Assembly (NCBI RefSeq): GCF_026183735.1
Contig: NZ_JAPFRE010000045.1
Coordinates: 310,001-374,000, forward strand
Source: Alteromonas sp. ASW11-130
Lineage (GTDB): Bacteria > Pseudomonadota > Gammaproteobacteria > Enterobacterales > Alteromonadaceae
DNA: 64,000 nucleotides
Direction: 5' to 3'
In this document: positions 9,707 to 23,837 of the stretch, piece after piece
Position numbering within the stretch: position 1 is the first letter of the stretch
How the letters are laid out: each line of letters opens with the position of its first letter
Position numbers and translations under genes: made by a program
Notes under the pieces: generated by a model
Databases searched by the model: none
What the model saw: only the letters and a program-made list of their open reading frames with translations
Told to the model about the DNA's origin: nothing

Positions 9707-11089
9707 TTATTTACCAATACAAAATGAAGAAAATATTCTTCCTAACAAATCGTCAGAAGTGAATTCGCCGGTAATTTCTGTCAATTCTTGATGGGCCAGA
9801 CGAAGTTCTTCAGCTAGCAGTTCACCTGCAAGGTGCTCGGTCAATTGTAATTGTCCGCTTTCTAAGTGGTTAAGTGCATTGGCCAATGCATCGAGATGAC
9901 GACGACGAGCAATGAACTTACCTTCAGTTGTGGTATCCAAACCCATTGTTTTAGCGAGATGCTGAATTAATAATTCAATTCCATTTCCCGTATTGGCGGA
10001 TAATCTTAGTATGGTGGTATCGTTATGTTCAGACGAAAGCGTTTCTTGTCCTATTGGCTCGCCTGATAAGTCCGCTTTGTTCCTTATTACGGTAACAGGA
10101 ACACTGTCAGGCAAGCGATGCATAAATTCAGGCCATATCTTATACGGGTCAGCTTCATTTGATTCAGTACTATCTACTACAAACAACACCCGGTCAGCCT
10201 CTTCTATGGCTTGCCATGCGCGTTTAATACCTATTAATTCAACTTCGTCAGTACTTTCTCTTAAGCCAGCAGTATCAATTATATGTACAGGCATCCCTTC
10301 AATATGAATATGCTCTTTAAGAATATCGCGCGTGGTACCAGCAATATCTGTCACGATAGCGCTATCTCGGCCCGCTAAGGCATTAAGTAAACTAGATTTA
10401 CCTGCATTGGGACGACCCGCAATAACTACATGCATCCCTTCCCGGAGCAATGAACCTTGTTTAGCCTGATGTTGCACGTGCTTTAGTTGTTGTAGGATAG
10501 CATTTAAATCTGAGGTCACTTTTCCATCAGACAGAAAATCAATTTCTTCATCCGGAAAATCGATTGCTGCTTCCACATACATTCTTAATTGAATAACCTG
10601 CTCTGCAAGCTGATTAATCTGCTCAGAAAATTCACCTTGTAGCGAGCGAAGTGCACTTCTTGCGGCTTGCTTAGAACTTGCGTCAATAAGATCGGCAATT
10701 GCCTCTGCTTGTGCTAAATCGAGCTTATCGTTTAAGAATGCCTGTTCGCTAAACTCGCCTGGCCTGGCTAAACGTATTCCTGGTACTTGTAAGACGGCAT
10801 CAATCAGCATATCCATAACGACTTGTCCGCCGTGGCCTTGTAATTCAAGTACGTCTTCTCCTGTAAAGGAGTTAGGGCCAGAGAAAAAAAGAGCAATACC
10901 CTGATCTATAATATTATTATGCGAGTCGTAAAAAGGACAATAGGACGCTAGTCGCGGTGTAAGCGAAGTATGCAATATAGCTTTGCTTACAGCTTTTGCT
11001 TCAGGCCCCGAGACACGAATAATCCCTACACCACCTCTACCAGGTGCAGTAGCTTGGGCTACAATGGTTTCATGAGTAGGGAATTCCAA
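9707..11089 (-). CDS. mnmE: tRNA modification GTPase MnmE (TrmE)
   Basis: MnmE is the GTPase partner of MnmG in wobble-uridine modification. The 460-residue protein has an N-terminal folate-binding domain, a helical domain, and an inserted G domain with Walker A GRPNAGKS at 225-232. It also has the G2/G3 TTRD and [12 protein letters not shown] at about 340, and the C-terminal FCIGK whose Cys is catalytically required in the family. The start ATG is 5 bases from the stop of the yajQ-like gene upstream. All expected motifs are present. Confidence 0.98.
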   Translation of the reverse strand: MEFPTHETIVAQATAPGRGGVGIIRVSGPEAKAVSKAILHTSLTPRLASYCPFYDSHNNIIDQGIALFFSGPNSFTGEDVLELQGHGGQVVMDMLIDAVLQVPGIRLARPGEFSEQAFLNDKLDLAQAEAIADLIDASSKQAARSALRSLQGEFSEQINQLAEQVIQLRMYVEAAIDFPDEEIDFLSDGKVTSDLNAILQQLKHVQHQAKQGSLLREGMHVVIAGRPNAGKSSLLNALAGRDSAIVTDIAGTTRDILKEHIHIEGMPVHIIDTAGLRESTDEVELIGIKRAWQAIEEADRVLFVVDSTESNEADPYKIWPEFMHRLPDSVPVTVIRNKADLSGEPIGQETLSSEHNDTTILRLSANTGNGIELLIQHLAKTMGLDTTTEGKFIARRRHLDALANALNHLESGQLQLTEHLAGELLAEELRLAHQELTEITGEFTSDDLLGRIFSSFCIGK

Positions 11090-11094
11090 ACGAA

Positions 11095-11577
11095 TTAGTC
11101 TCTAAAGTTAGTGTATTGGAAAGGCTGCCCAAGGTCAGATTGTTTAACCAACGCAATCGCTTCTTGTAAATCGTCACGTTTTTTCGCTGTAACACGTAGC
11201 TGGTCACCTTGTATAGAAGCTTGCACTTTCAACTTTGCGTCTTTCATTAATTTAACAATTTTCTTCGCTACAGGCTGTTCGATACCTTCTTTAAAGGCAA
11301 TTGTTTGATAGAAATTTTTTCCGCGATGGTCAAAATCTTTAACATCCATCGATGAGGTATCTAGGTTTCGTTTAGCGCAAGCATTGCGAAACATGGATTC
11401 CATTTGCTGTAACTGGAATTCTGCCTCAGCTTGCATTTTTACTGTTTTATCCTTGTATTCAAAGCTCGCCTCTACACCCCGAAAATCAAACCGTGTAGAC
11501 AATTCTCTGTTGGCATTTTCGGTAGCATTGCGCACTTCTTCCATGTTGATTTCTGAAACAATATCAAATGATGGCAT
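11095..11577 (-). CDS. yajQ: YajQ-family nucleotide-binding protein
   Basis: A 160-residue cytoplasmic protein of the YajQ family (two ferredoxin-like domains). Members bind nucleotides or RNA, and a Xanthomonas member has been reported as a cyclic-di-GMP effector. The family start [18 protein letters not shown] and the segment STRFDFRG are clear. Length matches the family. It is placed between yidC and mnmE, an unusual neighbour but on the same strand. The promoter is probably in the 55-base gap after the yidC terminator. Confidence 0.93.
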   Translation of the reverse strand: MPSFDIVSEINMEEVRNATENANRELSTRFDFRGVEASFEYKDKTVKMQAEAEFQLQQMESMFRNACAKRNLDTSSMDVKDFDHRGKNFYQTIAFKEGIEQPVAKKIVKLMKDAKLKVQASIQGDQLRVTAKKRDDLQEAIALVKQSDLGQPFQYTNFRD

Positions 11578-11598
11578 ATGTATTCCTCGTACGTAATC

Positions 11599-11623
11599 AA
11601 AACAGCCCTTATAGGGCTGTTTT
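11599..11623 (-). terminator. Intrinsic terminator after yidC
   Basis: A 10-bp perfect stem (AAAACAGCCC with GGGCTGTTTT) around a 5-base loop, with U-tracts on either side. It lies 10 bases past the yidC stop and before yajQ, so it ends the rpmH-rnpA-yidD-yidC unit. Confidence 0.85.
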
Positions 11624-11632
11624 AAGTTCTAT

Positions 11633-13300
11633 TTATTTAGTCTGTAATCCGCGTTTTTCCATTGAAGCGTAGATTATCTTCGCCTGAATCAGAGTGATAA
11701 CGTTGCTGACGAGCCAGTAAAGTACCAGTCCTGCAGGGAACCAAAGGAAGAACACACTCATCATAACCGGCATCCACTGCATAATTTTTTGTTGCATGGG
11801 ATCGCTGATGGTATTGGGTTGCAGTTTTTGCAACAGATACATACTTGCGCCAGTAAGAACAGGCAAGACGAAGTACGGGTCTTTTACTGATAAATCGGTA
11901 ATCCATAAGTAGAACTCTGCGTGACGCAATTCCACACTTTCCATAAATACCCAATACAACGCTAAAAAGATAGGCATCTGTAACAATAGTGGGAAACAAC
12001 CGCCCATTGGGTTGACCTTTTCTTTGCGGTATAAGTCCATCATTCCCTGCGACATTTTTTGCCGATCGTCGCCGTAACGTTCCTTTAATTGCTGCATCTT
12101 AGGAGCTAAATTACGCAGTTTAGCCATCGACTCGTATTGCTTCTTAGTGAGAGGGTACATAATTCCTTTCACAATAATCGTGATTAGAATAATGGCCAGT
12201 CCCCAGTTTCCAACGAGATCGTGCAGAATTTGCAACAATTTAAATAACGGTTTTGAAATCCACCATAAAACACCGTAATCAACAGTTAAATCTAATCCAC
12301 GAGCGATGGTCTCTAACTCATCCTGATCTTTGGGGCCGAGGTAGAGTCGAGAGGCTAATGTAGTCGACTCACCACTAGCGATATTTACTGGCTCACCGGT
12401 AAAACCGATAATGGCGTATTGATTGCGAATTAACCGGCTGTATATTTTGTTAACTTGATCCTGAGGAGGCACCCAAGCAGATACAAAATAGTGTTCCAGC
12501 ATACCTACCCAACCACCTAACGTGGTTTCGCGAAGATTCTTGTCTTCGATATCGTCAAAGGTGTATTTATCATAGCGTTCATCTTCGGTCGAGTAGGCGG
12601 CACCGCGATAAGTTGGCATGAAAACATTTCCATCTGAATCAGCAAGAATTTGTTTCAACTGAGCATATTGTTGGACATTAGCTGTTTGTGCCGTATTGTT
12701 TTCAATTGTGTAAACAACATCTATGTCGTGTTTTCCGCGGGTAAACTTTAGTGTTTTGGTTACCACAATGCCGGCTGAATTCCGCCATCTTAGAGGAACT
12801 TCCAGCGTATCACCTTCAAGGGTATAGCTTTGGTGAGCTACGCTGTATCTAGGCCGACCTTGTGAACTTCCATCCGGTCCATTAGCCCCTACCAAGCCAC
12901 TCTGCGCTATGTAGAGCTGCTCATTGTTTCTAAGTAAGCTATAAGGCTGGGAGGACCCTTGCTTGACCGGAAACTTATTTAAATCGGCATAAACGATATC
13001 ACCGCCCACCAAATCTACTTTTAGATCCAGCGTATCGGTTGAAACTGTGATTAAGCGTGACGTATTCGAATTAGTTGCCGAGGGAAGCTGATTACCAGCC
13101 TGTGGCGTAGATACTGGAACGTCTTCACTCGCCTGAATAGCAGGTTCTGTTGAAGCCACGCCTTCATTTTGTGAAGATACTGATTGTTCCGTGCCAATTG
13201 GCTCGACGGGTTTTGGACCATAATCTACATGCCACTGCTGCCATAGCAGAAAACTGACTAGTGCCAGGCCAATAACCAAAAAACTACGTTGCGATTCCAT
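11633..13300 (-). CDS. yidC: Membrane protein insertase YidC
   Basis: YidC inserts and folds inner-membrane proteins, alone or with SecYEG; F0 subunit c is a classic substrate. The 555-residue protein has an N-terminal anchor (residues about 5-20), a disordered Ser/Gln-rich linker and a large periplasmic beta domain (about 80-340). The C-terminal 60KD_IMP core has the remaining membrane segments, including GLAIILITIIVKGIMYPLT with its groove region. It ends in a basic cytoplasmic tail. It is 10 bases downstream of yidD. Confidence 0.98.
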   Translation of the reverse strand: MESQRSFLVIGLALVSFLLWQQWHVDYGPKPVEPIGTEQSVSSQNEGVASTEPAIQASEDVPVSTPQAGNQLPSATNSNTSRLITVSTDTLDLKVDLVGGDIVYADLNKFPVKQGSSQPYSLLRNNEQLYIAQSGLVGANGPDGSSQGRPRYSVAHQSYTLEGDTLEVPLRWRNSAGIVVTKTLKFTRGKHDIDVVYTIENNTAQTANVQQYAQLKQILADSDGNVFMPTYRGAAYSTEDERYDKYTFDDIEDKNLRETTLGGWVGMLEHYFVSAWVPPQDQVNKIYSRLIRNQYAIIGFTGEPVNIASGESTTLASRLYLGPKDQDELETIARGLDLTVDYGVLWWISKPLFKLLQILHDLVGNWGLAIILITIIVKGIMYPLTKKQYESMAKLRNLAPKMQQLKERYGDDRQKMSQGMMDLYRKEKVNPMGGCFPLLLQMPIFLALYWVFMESVELRHAEFYLWITDLSVKDPYFVLPVLTGASMYLLQKLQPNTISDPMQQKIMQWMPVMMSVFFLWFPAGLVLYWLVSNVITLIQAKIIYASMEKRGLQTK

Positions 13301-13310
13301 AGAGGTCTCT

Positions 13311-13580
13311 TTACTTTATAGGTTTGTTGTTTTGTTTGTTTGGGACTGGATCACATCCGCCCGCGTGCAAAGGATGGCATTTTAATATGCGTTTCACCGA
13401 TAACCAACCGCCAATTACCAATCCGTGTGTTTTTAATGCATCAATAGCATATTGTGAACAGGTGGGATGAAACCTGCACCGTTGTCCAAGCATAGGTGAA
13501 ATCAACAGTTTATATACCCAAATAAGTAATAAGGGAATGCCTATTGTGATTCGGCGCAACGTTTGACTAACTTTTGCCAT
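13311..13580 (-). CDS. yidD: Membrane protein insertion efficiency factor YidD
   Basis: YidD is a small amphipathic protein that helps YidC. The 89-residue product shows the conserved [22 protein letters not shown] block and GCDPVP near the C-terminus. Its start overlaps the last 40 bases of rnpA, the usual arrangement, implying coupled translation. Confidence 0.96.
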   Translation of the reverse strand: MAKVSQTLRRITIGIPLLLIWVYKLLISPMLGQRCRFHPTCSQYAIDALKTHGLVIGGWLSVKRILKCHPLHAGGCDPVPNKQNNKPIK

Positions 13581-13903
13581 TGCTTTTCCAAAGTTTTAAA
13601 TATTTCGTCATTGCTGAGCTGATCAGCGCCAGACTTGCCCACGACAATAATATCTATCGGGGGTAGTTGATGAGCCTTATGGCGAAAGCTTTCGCGTATG
13701 ATTCTTTTAATACGGTTACGATCGTGCGCTTTTCTTATGCGCTTTTTAGATAATGTGATGCCAAGCCGGGGATTTTCAAGCTGATTATGTCTAGCAAGTA
13801 AGGTAAAAGCAGGAGATACGGCTGGAATAGCCTTATTAAAAACACGGGTAAAGTGGGAGGGAGTTAGTAATCGTAACTCCCTAGAAAATTGATTTTCGCC
13901 CAC
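13541..13903 (-). CDS. rnpA: Ribonuclease P protein component
   Basis: RnpA is the protein cofactor of RNase P, which matures tRNA 5' ends. The 120-residue protein has the [12 protein letters not shown] start and the RNR signature ([17 protein letters not shown]) that contacts the RNA. The start codon is GTG at 13903; an in-frame stop lies six codons upstream and no ATG is available, so GTG is well supported. It follows rpmH after 15 bases and overlaps yidD. Confidence 0.96.
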   Translation of the reverse strand: MGENQFSRELRLLTPSHFTRVFNKAIPAVSPAFTLLARHNQLENPRLGITLSKKRIRKAHDRNRIKRIIRESFRHKAHQLPPIDIIVVGKSGADQLSNDEIFKTLEKQWQKLVKRCAESQ

Positions 13904-13918
13904 TTCGGCAACTAACCA

Positions 13919-14053
13919 TTAAGCAGAAAGGCGAGCACGGCCCTTTGCACGGCGAGCTGCAAGTACTTTACGACCGTTTTTGGTCGCCATACGAGCACGG
14001 AAACCGTGTGAACGCTTACGCTTTAGGTTGCTCGGTTGAAATGTTCTTTTCAT
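13919..14053 (-). CDS. rpmH: 50S ribosomal protein L34
   Basis: A 44-residue basic ribosomal protein, found by reading the reverse strand upstream of rnpA. The product begins [19 protein letters not shown] and ends [11 protein letters not shown]. It matches L34 over its full length. It is the first gene of the rpmH-rnpA-yidD-yidC unit, divergent from dnaA. Confidence 0.97.
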   Translation of the reverse strand: MKRTFQPSNLKRKRSHGFRARMATKNGRKVLAARRAKGRARLSA

Positions 14054-14628
14054 GACCAAAGTCTCACAAACAAAAATTAAATTTAGGCAGTTTTCGAATA
14101 CGTCACATGTTAAATGACTATTTTTTAGCTACCCTTCCAAAAGGACGCTGAATTCTAGAGATCTAAAGCCTTGCTGTCAATCTTAACTGGTACGAAAAAC
14201 AAAAATAATGTTGGTAATTTGTTCAAGTAGGTTTAAAAACTCTGCAGGTATAAAAGCGCTGTGTGAATAAATCAGATCTGTCAATACATTTATCCACAGA
14301 TTACATTTTTCTGAGCGCTTTCAATTACATTTTTGGGTTAATGATCGTATGTACAGTGGATCCTTCGATCTATACTTTGTCAAGCAAGTTACGAAATTTT
14401 AATAAGTAAAAACAATCATATAATAAAACGATCTTAGTGATCTGTAATGATCCCGATTTACATTCTGCAGTAAAACAAGGATAATCCACAGCATAATATT
14501 AAACCTTTAAAAATTTGCGCAACGTTTGATATTTCTTTTTTGAAATATCCATTCTCAATTAGTCATCTTCACGCAATTTATTTTTTAGTAGATTCTGTGT
14601 TCGTCGCGCATAGGAGCATTTTTTTAAC
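14054..14628. promoter_or_regulatory. rpmH-dnaA divergent control region with DnaA boxes and GATC sites
   Basis: This 575-base gap separates divergent rpmH and dnaA. It contains DnaA boxes TGTGAATAA at 14262-14270 (reverse of TTATTCACA), TTATCCACA at 14290-14298 (perfect) and TAATCCACA at 14482-14490 (one mismatch). There are eight GATC sites between 14160 and 14452. DnaA autoregulation is the simplest reading. The same site is the origin in pseudomonads, and gene orientation diverges here, so a secondary or alternative origin is possible. A GGAG ribosome site for dnaA lies at 14613-14616. Confidence 0.7.
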
Positions 14629-16059
14629 ATGTCATTATGGAACCTCTGTCTTGATAGGTTAAGGCAAGAATTGCCTAACCAGCAGTTCAGCATGTGGATA
14701 AGACCGTTGACATCAGATGAGCAGGCTGACGTTATTACGTTATATGCGCCCAACCGTTTTATTCTGGATTGGGTGCGTGATAAATATCGTGACAAGGTAA
14801 CCGAGCTGTTTGCCGAGTTCGCAGGTAATGAAGCACCACAACTTCGTTTAGAAGTGGTGAGCCGTCGAGCTCCTGAAATCAAAACCAATCAAACGCCAAG
14901 TAGTAGCCAAGCGCCTGCAACTATGTCTTCGTCCGCTACAACGCAATACAATGCGGTGAATGATAAGGCTAGAAAACCAACAGAAGCGAAACCAACTACT
15001 TCTCCAATAGTCGTACCTATTCCTGAGGCGGCTAAACATAAGAGTAATATTAATCCAAATTATCAATTTGATAACTTTGTAGAAGGTAAATCTAACCAGT
15101 TAGCAAGAGCTGCCGCCACCCAGGTCGCTAATAATCCTGGCGGCTCCTATAATCCTCTATTTATTTATGGAGGGACGGGTTTAGGTAAAACTCACTTACT
15201 TCACGCAGTGGGTAATGGCATCATTGCAAATCGTCAAAATGCTAGAATCGTCTATATGCATTCTGAGCGTTTTGTTCAGGATATGGTTAAAGCGCTGCAG
15301 AATAATGCGATAGAAGATTTCAAACGTTTTTATCGCTCAGTAGATGCATTACTGATTGATGATATTCAATTTTTCGCTAATAAAGAACGATCTCAGGAAG
15401 AGTTTTTCCATACCTTTAATGCATTGTTGGAAGGTAACCAACAAATCATATTGACGTCGGATCGTTACCCCAAAGAGATTGATGGCGTAGAGGATCGATT
15501 AAAATCTCGTTTTGGCTGGGGTTTGACTATTGCTATTGAGCCTCCTGAGCTTGAAACTCGGGTTGCTATTTTAATGCGTAAGGCAACTGAAAATCGTATT
15601 AATCTGCCCAATGAAGTAGCCTTCTTTATCGCTAAACGGTTGCGTTCAAATGTTCGGGAATTAGAAGGGGCGTTGAATCGTGTTATTGCAAATGCAAACT
15701 TTACGGGTCGGCCCATCACCATAGATTTTGTGCGCGAAGCGTTACGTGATTTATTGGCCCTGCAAGAAAAGTTAGTAACTGTTGATAATATTCAGAAAAC
15801 TGTTGCAGATTATTATAAAATTAAAGTTGCAGATATTCTCTCTAAGCGTCGCAGTCGAAGTGTTGCAAGGCCCAGACAAGTAGCTATGGCATTATCAAAA
15901 GAATTAACTAATCATAGTCTACCAGAACTAGGCAATGCATTCGGCGGCCGAGATCACACTACAGTGCTTCACGCATGCCGAAAAATAGAGCAGCTTAGAG
16001 AAGAAAGTCATGATATAAAGGAAGACTATAAAAACCTTATTAGGACGTTATCTTCTTAA
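14629..16059 (+). CDS. dnaA: Chromosomal replication initiator protein DnaA
   Basis: DnaA binds DnaA boxes, melts oriC and recruits the helicase. The 476-residue protein has domain I (1-80, [22 protein letters not shown]), a flexible Ser/Thr/Pro-rich domain II (about 85-140), and the AAA+ domain with Walker A GGTGLGKT at 181-188 and IDDIQFF as Walker B. The C-terminal DNA-binding domain has the signature [14 protein letters not shown]. It starts a dnaA-dnaN-recF-gyrB run. The DnaA boxes upstream suggest autoregulation. Confidence 0.98.
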   Translation: MSLWNLCLDRLRQELPNQQFSMWIRPLTSDEQADVITLYAPNRFILDWVRDKYRDKVTELFAEFAGNEAPQLRLEVVSRRAPEIKTNQTPSSSQAPATMSSSATTQYNAVNDKARKPTEAKPTTSPIVVPIPEAAKHKSNINPNYQFDNFVEGKSNQLARAAATQVANNPGGSYNPLFIYGGTGLGKTHLLHAVGNGIIANRQNARIVYMHSERFVQDMVKALQNNAIEDFKRFYRSVDALLIDDIQFFANKERSQEEFFHTFNALLEGNQQIILTSDRYPKEIDGVEDRLKSRFGWGLTIAIEPPELETRVAILMRKATENRINLPNEVAFFIAKRLRSNVRELEGALNRVIANANFTGRPITIDFVREALRDLLALQEKLVTVDNIQKTVADYYKIKVADILSKRRSRSVARPRQVAMALSKELTNHSLPELGNAFGGRDHTTVLHACRKIEQLREESHDIKEDYKNLIRTLSS

Positions 16060-16106
16060 CTTAAATATTCCGTTAAGATGCATTTAAAGAGGCGCAACAA
16101 GAACCG

Positions 16107-17210
16107 ATGAAATTTTCCATCAGCCGTGAAAAATTTTTGCAACCCCTACAATTAGTGTCTGGCGCCGTCGAACGCCGGCATACCCTACCAATTTTATCCA
16201 ATGTACTAATAAAAGTTAGTGAAGGATCACTTTGGCTAACGGGAACGGACCTTGAGGTTGAATTAATTTCTAGTACCCCTCTTGAAGGTGAAATACAGGA
16301 AGGCGAAATTACAGTTCCAGCCAAAAAGTTGTTTGATATAATCAGAGGGCTATCTGACGGTACTGATATTCAGTTTTCGGTAGATGGAAATAAAGCGCTA
16401 ATGAAAGCGGGCAGGGGTAAATATACTTTATCCACGCTTTCAGCTAATGATTATCCTAATCTTGAAGATTGGGAAGGCGAAGTTGAGTTCGAAGTAACGT
16501 CCAGTGATTTGAAACATCTTATTGATAGCACACACTTTTCGATGGCTCAGCAAGATGTACGTTATTATTTAAATGGGATGTCCTTAGAAACAGAAGACAA
16601 TCTTGTACGTACGGTAGCAACGGACGGTCATCGCCTAGCGTTATGTAGATTTGGGTTTGAAGGAGCCAGTTTACCGGCACGCCAGGTTATTATCCCTCGC
16701 AAGGGCGTGCTTGAAATATCCCGTTTAATAGGTGAAGAGGATAAGTCCCTTAAGATTCAAATAGGCGCCAATCATCTGCGTTTGTTTTCGAGTGAATTCA
16801 TTTTTACCAGTAAATTAGTTGACGGTCGTTTTCCTGATTACCGTCGCGTTCTTCCTAAAGATGGCGATAAAGAAATTATCGCGAGTAAAGCGGTTTTGAA
16901 AGAAGCTTTTTCGCGCGCAGCTATTCTATCTAATGAAAAATTCAGGGGTGTGCGTTTAAACCTATCTTCCGGTGAACTTAAAATTACGGCAAATAACCCT
17001 GAACAAGAAGAGGCAGAAGAAATTGTCGATGTTGATTACCAGGGTGATGATCTGGAAATAGGCTTTAACGTTGCTTACCTGATTGATGTATTGAATGCGC
17101 TTTCGGCTGAATCCGTTAAGATATCCCTATCAGATGCAAATGCTAGCGCATTAATAGAAGCGGCAGATGATGATTCCGCGCTTTATGTTATCATGCCGAT
17201 GCGTCTATAG
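16107..17210 (+). CDS. dnaN: DNA polymerase III beta sliding clamp
   Basis: The beta clamp encircles DNA and tethers the replicative and repair polymerases. The 367-residue protein is full length, starting MKFSISREKFLQPLQLVSGAVERRHTLPILSNVLI and ending with the canonical MPMRL, where the C-terminus contributes to the hydrophobic partner-binding pocket. It lies 47 bases after dnaA, likely co-transcribed. A hairpin follows before recF. Confidence 0.98.
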   Translation: MKFSISREKFLQPLQLVSGAVERRHTLPILSNVLIKVSEGSLWLTGTDLEVELISSTPLEGEIQEGEITVPAKKLFDIIRGLSDGTDIQFSVDGNKALMKAGRGKYTLSTLSANDYPNLEDWEGEVEFEVTSSDLKHLIDSTHFSMAQQDVRYYLNGMSLETEDNLVRTVATDGHRLALCRFGFEGASLPARQVIIPRKGVLEISRLIGEEDKSLKIQIGANHLRLFSSEFIFTSKLVDGRFPDYRRVLPKDGDKEIIASKAVLKEAFSRAAILSNEKFRGVRLNLSSGELKITANNPEQEEAEEIVDVDYQGDDLEIGFNVAYLIDVLNALSAESVKISLSDANASALIEAADDDSALYVIMPMRL

Positions 17211-17217
17211 TTTTGGA

Positions 17218-17240
17218 ACCCTACTTCTAAGAAGTAGGGT
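17218..17240 (+). terminator. Hairpin between dnaN and recF (attenuator-like)
   Basis: Perfect 11-base arms (ACCCTACTTCT and AGAAGTAGGGT) around one central base, starting 8 bases after the dnaN stop. There is no U-tract after it, so it is at best a weak terminator, a pause site or an RNA-stability element. It could lower recF expression relative to dnaN. Confidence 0.5.
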
Positions 17241-17270
17241 ACAATGCTATCAAAGCCCTTTGAGATTTCT

Positions 17271-20794
<3,524 letters not shown>

Positions 20795-20820
20795 TTAGAT
20801 ATTAATACTCGAACCTTACC

Positions 20821-20846
20821 AAAAGCGGCCCCATGGCCGCTTTTTT
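20821..20846 (+). terminator. Intrinsic terminator after gyrB
   Basis: A stem of AAAAGCGGCC with GGCCGCTTTT around a 4-base loop, followed by further Ts. It lies 27 bases after the gyrB stop and ends the dnaA-gyrB unit. Confidence 0.9.
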
Positions 20847-21407
<561 letters not shown>

Positions 21408-22580
21408 CTAGGAAACTTTCATTCTGAAAGTAAAGGTCGTCTTACTGTTCTCCGATAAAACAGATAAATCGCCTGAGTGCGCTTTAGCTATTTCGGAGGC
21501 GATGAATAACCCTAAACCTAAGCCCTTACTTTCCTTGTTTTGTTCACAGCGCCAAAAGGGTTGGAACAAACGTTGTTGAATTTCACGCGGGATTTCAGAG
21601 CCTTCGTTTGTCACTTCAATAAGAAATTGACCATTTCTTTCGTATGCACAAACCAATATAGGGCTTGAAGTGTCTCCATGGGTAATGGCATTTATTAATA
21701 GATTAGAAAGAAGTTGGCAAATACGATGTGGATCACATTTAACTGGCGAAGGAAGGTGTATATCGCAATCTATTCGACATGATTTATTTAAGTCAGTAAG
21801 CTCTGAAACCGCATGTTCAATGAGAGCTTCAAGATTTTCAACGGTATGTGGATAAATAGTAATCCCACCACCAACGCGCCCTTGAGTAAAATCCATCACG
21901 TTATTTATTAGCGCTTTCATCCTGCCAACACTATTGGTCATTTTTCTTAGAATTTTCTTTGAGAATTCATCATTTAAATGGTCTTTTAATAAATCTACAG
22001 ATAAAGAAAAAGATGATAGGGGCGTGCGAATATCATGTCCTAGTATGGCTATGTATTGCTCCCTTAAGCGTGCCGCACTTTTCTCATCCGACAGTGCGGT
22101 TTGGACTTGGTCGAAGCGCTCTTGATCCATAAGCTGACGGGAAAGAAGATTTGCGAAGGCAAGGATTTGGCTTTTAATTTGCGTATTCTTTAAATCAGCA
22201 GGTTCAGGGTCTAAGCCACATAACGTACCGAAAAATTCACCGTTTCGTCCATATATTGGATACGAAAAGTAACTTTCGAATTTATACATTTTAGGAATGG
22301 GGCTATCACGATAGTTTTCATCATGTTTTACACTGTCGATGATTATCGGGGTAGAAGACTTTCGAACGTGTTGACAATACGTAGTTTGGATAGCAAGTTC
22401 ATCACCAGGCGCTAAATTATAATCAACTAAATCTAACACTGCACATGTAGTCCAATTGCTCTCGGTAACTCTCGCTATGCAGATGAACCTAAGACCGGTT
22501 GCTTCTGAGATCATTTTCATAATATGAGGTACTGCCTCAATTGCCTGAACACGCTTAATATCATCTAAGACTGATGTCAC
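21408..22580 (-). CDS. GAF-domain sensor histidine kinase
   Basis: A 390-residue soluble sensor kinase with no membrane segment. An N-terminal GAF domain (about 15-150) includes the STPIIIDSV and SYFSYPIYGRNGEFFGTLCGLDPEP segments common in light or redox-sensing GAF proteins. Next come a short coiled linker, the H-box ILGHDIRTPLS with phospho-acceptor His182, the N-box LLSNLLINAITHG and the G-box GLGLGLFIASEIAKAHSG. The input signal is unknown; no chromophore-binding Cys is certain. A possible truncated receiver domain lies divergently at 22820, so its response regulator may have been lost. Confidence 0.88.
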   Translation of the reverse strand: MTSVLDDIKRVQAIEAVPHIMKMISEATGLRFICIARVTESNWTTCAVLDLVDYNLAPGDELAIQTTYCQHVRKSSTPIIIDSVKHDENYRDSPIPKMYKFESYFSYPIYGRNGEFFGTLCGLDPEPADLKNTQIKSQILAFANLLSRQLMDQERFDQVQTALSDEKSAARLREQYIAILGHDIRTPLSSFSLSVDLLKDHLNDEFSKKILRKMTNSVGRMKALINNVMDFTQGRVGGGITIYPHTVENLEALIEHAVSELTDLNKSCRIDCDIHLPSPVKCDPHRICQLLSNLLINAITHGDTSSPILVCAYERNGQFLIEVTNEGSEIPREIQQRLFQPFWRCEQNKESKGLGLGLFIASEIAKAHSGDLSVLSENSKTTFTFRMKVS

Positions 22581-22819
22581 AATTTACACTCACAAATTAG
22601 ACCAGAAATTTTATCGTCCAAAGCAACTTATTTAGATGCAAATAACAATAGGATGTTTACACTTACGTGGTTATAGATAGGCGTCGTCACGCTTCTTCTT
22701 TCGCAATGAGCTAGCTTATCAAATTTTCTAAAACGAACCACACAGAATCAATAGATAATTTGTATAAAAAATCGATTAAATAATGATAATTACACTCATT
22801 ATTAAATTGTGTGCCGTAA

Positions 22820-23002
22820 ATGGAAATTAATATGAATACTGACCTCATTTTTATTACCGAGGTCGACCCGGCCCTGAACTATCAGGTCGCAGTATCAATC
22901 CAGAATAAGGGATGGGTGACCGAACAGTGTTGCAACGATAAATTAGCATTAAACGAAATTCTGCTGGCGAAGTCCACAATGTATCAGTATTGGGGAAACT
23001 AG
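22820..23002 (+). pseudogene. Possible truncated response-regulator receiver fragment
   Basis: A 60-codon frame whose residues 5-50 (LIFITEVDPALNYQVAVSIQ, then a GWVTEQ turn and LALNEILL) resemble the first third of a receiver domain. The phospho-acceptor Asp region and everything beyond are missing. It ends where the decayed IS256 sequence begins, so disruption by that element is plausible. It is divergent from the histidine kinase gene. The resemblance is weak and could be chance. Confidence 0.35.
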
Positions 23003-23020
23003 TATAGGTGAGGCCGGCCA

Positions 23021-23605
23021 TAGTCGTTGGGATAGCCGAAGGCGTGAAGGAAGATAAAGCAGGTCGACCAGGCTTCTTATCTTATTCAAAGCCACGCGGC
23101 CTGACAAGCGTCAAACTCACAAGCAGCGTTGGTATGTATAGGGTCTAATGGAATTGACGGCTGAATACTATCCTGAGGCGTTGTGGCAGCGTTGTACAGT
23201 CCACACTTACCGCACCGTGTTCAGCGCTGTAGCACGCACCAAAACCAGCTGTGTTCTAAATATACTTAAAGCTAAAGCCATCCACGGCACGGAAACTTTG
23301 GTTGTTGCGCGAAAGAAATTAACACAAGTAGGCGATGAGCAGCGCAGCATGTGACTAACCGCTGCTAGAGACAAATTAGAAACATTTATAAACGAGACCT
23401 CCAGCTTTTATCGATTCCCTAAACAGCATTGATTACGACTGAAAAAGAATAACCCCTGCATATTTTATAAGAGAAATTCGGCGTCGGGCACGAGGGGGCG
23501 TTCCCAAAAGGAGAATCTGCACGAACGCCCAACGACCCTAGATTTAGCCATATCGCTGGAATTAAACGGGTCGTCAGGAAATACATGAATATGGAATTAC
23601 TGAGA
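23021..23605 (+). pseudogene. Decayed IS256-family (Mutator-type) transposase
   Basis: Fragments in shifting frames match the order of IS256 transposases. GIAEGVKEDKAG is at about 23030; YYPEALWQRCTVHTYRTVFS, with the conserved QRC.VH block, is at about 23166-23225. An ILKAKAIHGTE stretch follows at about 23260. FPKQH-like and GAFPKGESA pieces come near 23410-23520, and a Y-x-N-M-E-L end at about 23585-23600. Stops and frameshifts interrupt all of it, so it is non-functional. The N-terminal half is missing and no inverted repeats were identified. Confidence 0.75.
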
Positions 23606-23803
23606 CAAATGGAAATTAAAAAAGCAATTGCGAGCTTGACCGTGCTGTGGAGCAAATGTGTGTAGTTGCACGCGTGTTTGGATCGTCAGAGCATACAGTA
23701 TGGTAGTATATGTGGATGATTATTCTTTTTTGCATCCCATTTTGAACTTGAGGGAATCACCTAACCTCATGGCATTGTGGCTATATAAGATATAGATAAG
23801 CTA

Positions 23804-23825
23804 TCAGGTCGCCTTGGCGACCTGA
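23804..23825 (-). terminator. Hairpin downstream of the secreted phosphodiesterase-like gene
   Basis: Perfect 10-base arms (TCAGGTCGCC and GGCGACCTGA) around two bases, starting 13 bases past the stop of the reverse-strand gene. There is no good U-tract on either side, so termination may be weak. Confidence 0.5.
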
Positions 23826-23837
23826 ATCAACTATAGA

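Noticed and set aside
10640..11090. Possible frameshift in mnmE suggested by a long neighbouring frame
   Set aside because: The mnmE frame is continuous with all motifs; no shift is needed.
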